Below, piece after piece: positions 60,739 to 64,000 of a stretch of DNA of 64,000 bases. Origin of the DNA: Prevotella sp. MA2016. Lineage in GTDB: Bacteria > Bacteroidota > Bacteroidia > Bacteroidales > Bacteroidaceae. How positions within the stretch are numbered: position 1 is the first letter of the stretch; each line of letters starts with the position of its first letter. The stretch lies in contig NZ_JHUW01000006.1 in the NCBI RefSeq assembly GCF_000619825.1, positions 1-64,000 of the forward strand, given 5' to 3'. Under the pieces are notes generated by a model. That model was not told the DNA's origin and did no database searches. It saw only the letters and a program-made list of their open reading frames with translations. The position numbers were made by a program, and so were the translations under genes.

Positions 60739-62256
60739 TTACTGCTTTTTCGCTAAATAGTCGCTTGGTGTGATACCAAAGAAACGTTTAAAGGCTCTGG
60801 TAAAGCTGGATTGATCCTCGTAAGCACAGCGCAAAGCCACATCGAGTATCGACAGTTCAGACTGTGTGTCGAGCAGATAACGGGCTTTCTGCATACGGAT
60901 GTTGGTGATGTAGCACTGTGGTGTTTCGCCTGTGATAGCTGAAAGACGCCTGCGGAACTGTGACGTACTCATCGCCAGGGCCGCTGCCAACTCATCTATA
61001 TTCACATGGTTGTCCTCCATCTGTTCTGTTACGATACTCATCGTCTTTGTCAGGAAGTCCTTATCCTGTTCTGTCAACTCGTCTTTCTCCTGTTCACCCT
61101 CGCCATGAGCTATCGCATGCTCGTAGCGCTGGCGCAGTTCGTCGAGCGAGATCGTCACCTCACTCAGGCGCTGACGCTGCAATGCTGTGAGTTTGCGTTG
61201 GCGCACCACCATCATAGCTGCCACCAATAGCAAAATGATACCTATGATAATAATATAGATACGCGAACGGCGCACCGATGAGTTCTGCTCTTGCAGTTCG
61301 TCGAGACCGAACTCAGCATTATAACGCGCCAATGTCTCGGCCGAAGCTTGATTGTAGAGTGAATCCTTCAGTAGGTTAAATGCCTCAAGCTCTATACGTG
61401 CACTATCGGGATTAAGCGTCCAAAGGGCCTGATAAAGTCCCCGACGGGCTTGCATCTCGTTGTAGGGATTATCCATCTCACGGCATAATCGTGCCGATTC
61501 GCGGAAATAGCTGGCGGCTCGTTGCTGTGCAGCATCCGAAGCAGCATCCTTACTCATATCCAGCAATGCCTGACCAGCCTTATTCAGCGTGATAGCCAGC
61601 GACTGACGATTGCCCGTAGCACGAAAATAGGGGATGATGCTATCAAAGATAACTACAGCCTCCTGCTTTTGCCCCATCCCCATCAGGATGGTAGCCTTTT
61701 GCGACAAACGGATACGTAGTTTGGCTTCGCGACCTTCTTCACGTTCCAGTTGGATAGCCCTATCAATATAATGTAAAGCATCGTTGTAATGGATGAGTGC
61801 CGACTCAGCCTCAGAAAGCGAACCGCAGGTAAGCGCAATACGCGGCTTTAAACCTGTCTTTTCAGCATATTCCAATGCCTGTTTGAGATACTTCAGCGCT
61901 TCGTTTGGCTGCTTGGCTGCCACATAGATGCTGCCAATCGTATTCAGCGATGAGCTGATACGTTCAGCATTGCCACTCTCACGGTCCAGCTGATTACAGG
62001 CTTTGGCATATTGCAGTGCCTTTTCGTATTCCGACTGTCGCATGTAGCAAACCGACAGAATACTCAGTTCTTCGGCCTCTTCGCTCTTCATGCCCTTCTG
62101 CCGGAGCAATGGCAATGCTTTCTCACCAGCAACTACTGCACTATCATACTGCTGACGATTATAATACTGCTCGCTGGCATCGTACAACCTTTTAGCCTCA
62201 TCAGCCTGAGCTACGAGTGCCAACATCAACAAAGGCAGAATCAATATTATTTTCAT
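60739..62256 (-). CDS. TPR-transmembrane-AraC hybrid regulator
   Basis: The 505-aa protein has a signal peptide (IILILPLLMLALVAQA). A periplasmic array of about six TPR-like repeats follows (for example EAEELSILSVCYMRQSEYEKALQYAKAC), then one membrane helix (IYIIIIGIILLLVAAMMVV, near residue 335). The cytoplasmic C-terminus has an AraC DNA-binding domain (VNIDELAAALAMSTSQFRRRLSAITGETP, ILDVALRCAYEDQSSFTRAFKRFFGITPSDY). It should sense a periplasmic signal and act directly on DNA without a kinase. The target is unknown. The ATG at 62256 is preferred over an upstream TTG. Confidence 0.87.
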   Translation of the reverse strand: MKIILILPLLMLALVAQADEAKRLYDASEQYYNRQQYDSAVVAGEKALPLLRQKGMKSEEAEELSILSVCYMRQSEYEKALQYAKACNQLDRESGNAERISSSLNTIGSIYVAAKQPNEALKYLKQALEYAEKTGLKPRIALTCGSLSEAESALIHYNDALHYIDRAIQLEREEGREAKLRIRLSQKATILMGMGQKQEAVVIFDSIIPYFRATGNRQSLAITLNKAGQALLDMSKDAASDAAQQRAASYFRESARLCREMDNPYNEMQARRGLYQALWTLNPDSARIELEAFNLLKDSLYNQASAETLARYNAEFGLDELQEQNSSVRRSRIYIIIIGIILLLVAAMMVVRQRKLTALQRQRLSEVTISLDELRQRYEHAIAHGEGEQEKDELTEQDKDFLTKTMSIVTEQMEDNHVNIDELAAALAMSTSQFRRRLSAITGETPQCYITNIRMQKARYLLDTQSELSILDVALRCAYEDQSSFTRAFKRFFGITPSDYLAKKQ

Positions 62257-62286
62257 ACATCCAGACAAATCATCTATTTCTGCCTA

Positions 62287-62318
62287 CAAAAATACGCAAA
62301 ACCTACAAATCAACCAAA
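62287..62318 (-). promoter_or_regulatory. Promoter of the TPR-AraC regulator gene
   Basis: On the minus strand TTTG (62318-62315), a 20-nt spacer and TATTTTTG (62294-62287). Confidence 0.75.
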
Positions 62319-62379
62319 CAATTATTGACTTTTAATAACATTGTAATATAAATAATGACTCATTTTCGGAAATAATCCG

Positions 62380-62387
62380 TATCTTTG
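62380..62387 (+). promoter_or_regulatory. -7 box of the two-component operon
   Basis: TATCTTTG, 23 bp before the ATG at 62411; divergent from the TPR-AraC promoter. Confidence 0.6.
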
Positions 62388-62410
62388 CCACAGTAAAAAT
62401 ATGTGAAGCG

Positions 62411-63097
62411 ATGAAAATACTTGTGGTTGACGATGAGCAGGATATCTGTGAGATACTGCAATATAATCTGGAGACAGAAGGGTTTGAGGTGACGACAGCA
62501 AATTCGGCTGAGGAAGCGTTGGAGCTGCCTCTGCAGGAGTTTGGTCTCATCCTGCTCGATGTGATGATGGGTGAGATGTCGGGGTTCCAGATGGCCCGCA
62601 AACTGAAGAACAATCACGACACAGCACATATCCCCATCATCTTCATTACAGCCATGGACGGTGAAGATGATCTGGTGAAAGGTCTCAACATCGGAGCCGA
62701 CGACTATATAGCCAAGCCCCTGAGCATGAAGGAGGTAAAGGCCAGAGTGCGTGCCGTGTTGAGGCGCTCCACCTCTCTGCCCGCCAGAAACCAGGCTACT
62801 ACCAGTCATGAGCTCAGCTATGAGGGTATCAGTCTCGATCTGAACGCAAAGACGGCAACCCTGGACGGAGAGGCACTGGTGTTTACCAAACTGGAGTTCG
62901 AACTGCTGTCGTTTCTGCTCCAGCATCCTAACAAGGTTTTCGCCCGCGAGGATTTGCTGAAACACTGCTGGCCACAGGATGTGATGGTGCTCGACCGCAC
63001 AGTGGATGTAAACATCACCCGTCTGAGAAAGAAAATAGGTCGGTATGGCAAACAGATAAAAACACGCGTGGGCTATGGATACTGTTTTGAAAAATAA
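62411..63097 (+). CDS. OmpR-family response regulator (RprY-like)
   Basis: The 228-aa protein has a receiver domain (VVDDEQDICEILQYNLE, phospho-acceptor in LILLDVMMGEMSG, FITAMDG and GADDYIAKPLSMKE) and a winged-helix DNA-binding domain (TKLEFELLSFLLQHPNKVFAREDLL to RTVDVNITRLRKKIG). It most resembles RprY of Bacteroides, a regulator of transport and primary metabolism genes. The kinase gene overlaps it by 23 bp. Confidence 0.92.
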   Translation: MKILVVDDEQDICEILQYNLETEGFEVTTANSAEEALELPLQEFGLILLDVMMGEMSGFQMARKLKNNHDTAHIPIIFITAMDGEDDLVKGLNIGADDYIAKPLSMKEVKARVRAVLRRSTSLPARNQATTSHELSYEGISLDLNAKTATLDGEALVFTKLEFELLSFLLQHPNKVFAREDLLKHCWPQDVMVLDRTVDVNITRLRKKIGRYGKQIKTRVGYGYCFEK

Positions 63098-64000
63098 GTC
63101 GAGAAGCAAAAGCTTCCAGCGCGACCTGCTGCTCAGTCTGGGAGGCGTGTTCCTACTCTTTGCCGTATGTTTCAGCATCTACCAGTATCAGCGCGAGAAA
63201 GACTATAAGATTGATATCCTGCACTCCCGTCTGCAAATGTATAACTATGAGATGGTGCAGACGCTAGGCATGGACAGTTTGACAAACAGCAAACTGTTTC
63301 ACAACTATGTGGAACGTCATCAGATAGAGGGTCTCCGCGTGTCGGTGATTGACAAGGAAGGGCAGGTGATTCTGGATAGTTATGACACCAATATCAACTC
63401 ATTAGACAACCACCTGCAACGCACAGAGATACAACAGGCACTGCTCGAAGGCAATGGCTACGATATCAAACGTGTGTCGCAATCCACCCACGAGACTTAC
63501 TTCTATTCGGCCACCCGTTTCGATGATGTCATCGTGCGTGCGGCAGTACCTTACTCTTTAGAGCTGACCCGCTCGCTGCAGGTAGATAATACCTATATAT
63601 ATTTTGCTGCCGCACTAACCCTGCTGCTGGGCATCGTTCTCTATCACATCACCCACCGCATCAGTAGGCATATAGGCTATCTACGTGAGTTTGCCGTCAA
63701 AGCCGAAGAAGGTGAGGAACTGGATCATGAACTGGAGCGCCGCCTACCCGACGACGAGTTGGGAGACATCAGCCACACCATCATTATGCTATACTGGAAA
63801 CTGCGACACTCAGAGGAAGATAAGGTGCGCATCAAGCGCCAGCTGACGCAGAATGCGGCTCACGAGCTGAAGACGCCTGCTGCCAGCATACACGGCTACT
63901 TGGAGAGTATCTTGGATAATCCGGATATGCCTGACGACAAGAAGAAGCACTTCCTGGAGCGCTGCTATACTCAGAGCGAACGTATGAACAAACTACTGCT
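63075..64000 (+). CDS. Sensor histidine kinase (RprX-like), cut by the window end
   Basis: The frame begins at ATG 63075, inside the end of the response regulator gene, and stays open to the window edge (308 codons). It has a membrane helix near residues 19-37 (LLSLGGVFLLFAVCFSIYQ) and a periplasmic sensor region to about residue 170. A second helix (YFAAALTLLLGIVLYHI) and the phospho-acceptor H box AHELKTPAASIHGYLESI follow. The catalytic ATPase domain lies beyond the window. It should phosphorylate the preceding regulator. Confidence 0.9.
   Translation, partial: MDTVLKNKSRSKSFQRDLLLSLGGVFLLFAVCFSIYQYQREKDYKIDILHSRLQMYNYEMVQTLGMDSLTNSKLFHNYVERHQIEGLRVSVIDKEGQVILDSYDTNINSLDNHLQRTEIQQALLEGNGYDIKRVSQSTHETYFYSATRFDDVIVRAAVPYSLELTRSLQVDNTYIYFAAALTLLLGIVLYHITHRISRHIGYLREFAVKAEEGEELDHELERRLPDDELGDISHTIIMLYWKLRHSEEDKVRIKRQLTQNAAHELKTPAASIHGYLESILDNPDMPDDKKKHFLERCYTQSERMNKLL

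Noticed and set aside
62360..63178. Long minus-strand frame opposite the response regulator
   Set aside because: It covers an unmistakable response regulator and kinase start on the plus strand; it is a codon-bias shadow.

Overview
The window reads as a chromosomal segment of a Bacteroidales bacterium, most likely Prevotella or a close relative (Segatella, Xylanibacter). This rests on Bacteroidota-type promoters (TAnnTTTG at -7, often with TTTG about 19-21 nt upstream) before many transcription units, the lack of clear Shine-Dalgarno sequences, and family content: a BT4734-type primase/DUF3987 protein, DUF2851, DUF2520, a PG_1098-type methyltransferase, a TPP-riboswitch/TonB/PnuT thiamine locus, a TPR-membrane-AraC hybrid regulator and an RprY-like response regulator. 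No rRNA, tRNA or CRISPR array was found.

Layout. 0-6.2 kb is accessory: the right end of an IS3-family element, a repeat-rich surface lipoprotein, a primase/helicase-like protein with iteron-like repeats before its promoter, and a HIRAN-like protein. 6.2-13.6 kb holds a BamE-like lipoprotein, a lone antitoxin-type regulator, a DUF2520 protein, dprA, a DUF2851 protein, dusB, a CE2-type esterase and lemA. 13.6-28.9 kb is a long plus-strand housekeeping block (ruvB, coaD, ybeY, topoisomerase subunit B, C-terminal protease, mnmG, apt, uvrC, dtd, mazG, deoC). Two exact parS sites flank apt, which suggests the segment lies near the replication origin. 28.9-36.2 kb carries a polyprenyl synthase, polA, a nucleoside kinase and a Na/Pi transporter. 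36.3-39.4 kb is a TPP-riboswitch-controlled thiamine uptake operon. 39.5-47.2 kb has acyl-CoA ligase, prfB, a 52-aa membrane peptide, a CYTH protein, VanZ, two tandem SNF-type transporters and an HhH protein. 47.2-51.1 kb is a Tat cluster: tatA, tatC, a NapH/NapG-like fused ferredoxin and a Tat-signal aldo/keto reductase. ychF, lgt and mutS follow.

55.9-59.7 kb is the most unusual part. It holds a decayed locus, a small lipoprotein and a MACPF lipoprotein (a fold shared with Bacteroidales secreted antimicrobial proteins). This segment is bracketed by inverted copies of a ~95-bp promoter/operator. The right-hand copy drives an HTH-Fic protein; the left-hand copy drives no recognisable gene. 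59.7-64 kb has an exported protein with a 50-aa upstream ORF, the TPR-AraC regulator, and a response regulator followed by a histidine kinase cut by the window end.

How it fits together: the housekeeping genes form compact operons with 1-8 nt overlaps (N-acyltransferase/topoisomerase/protease, ychF-lgt, tatA-tatC, SNF2-HhH). Several convergent pairs overlap at their 3' ends. The accessory genes sit at the left edge and around 56-60 kb, where repeats, palindromes and gene remnants concentrate.
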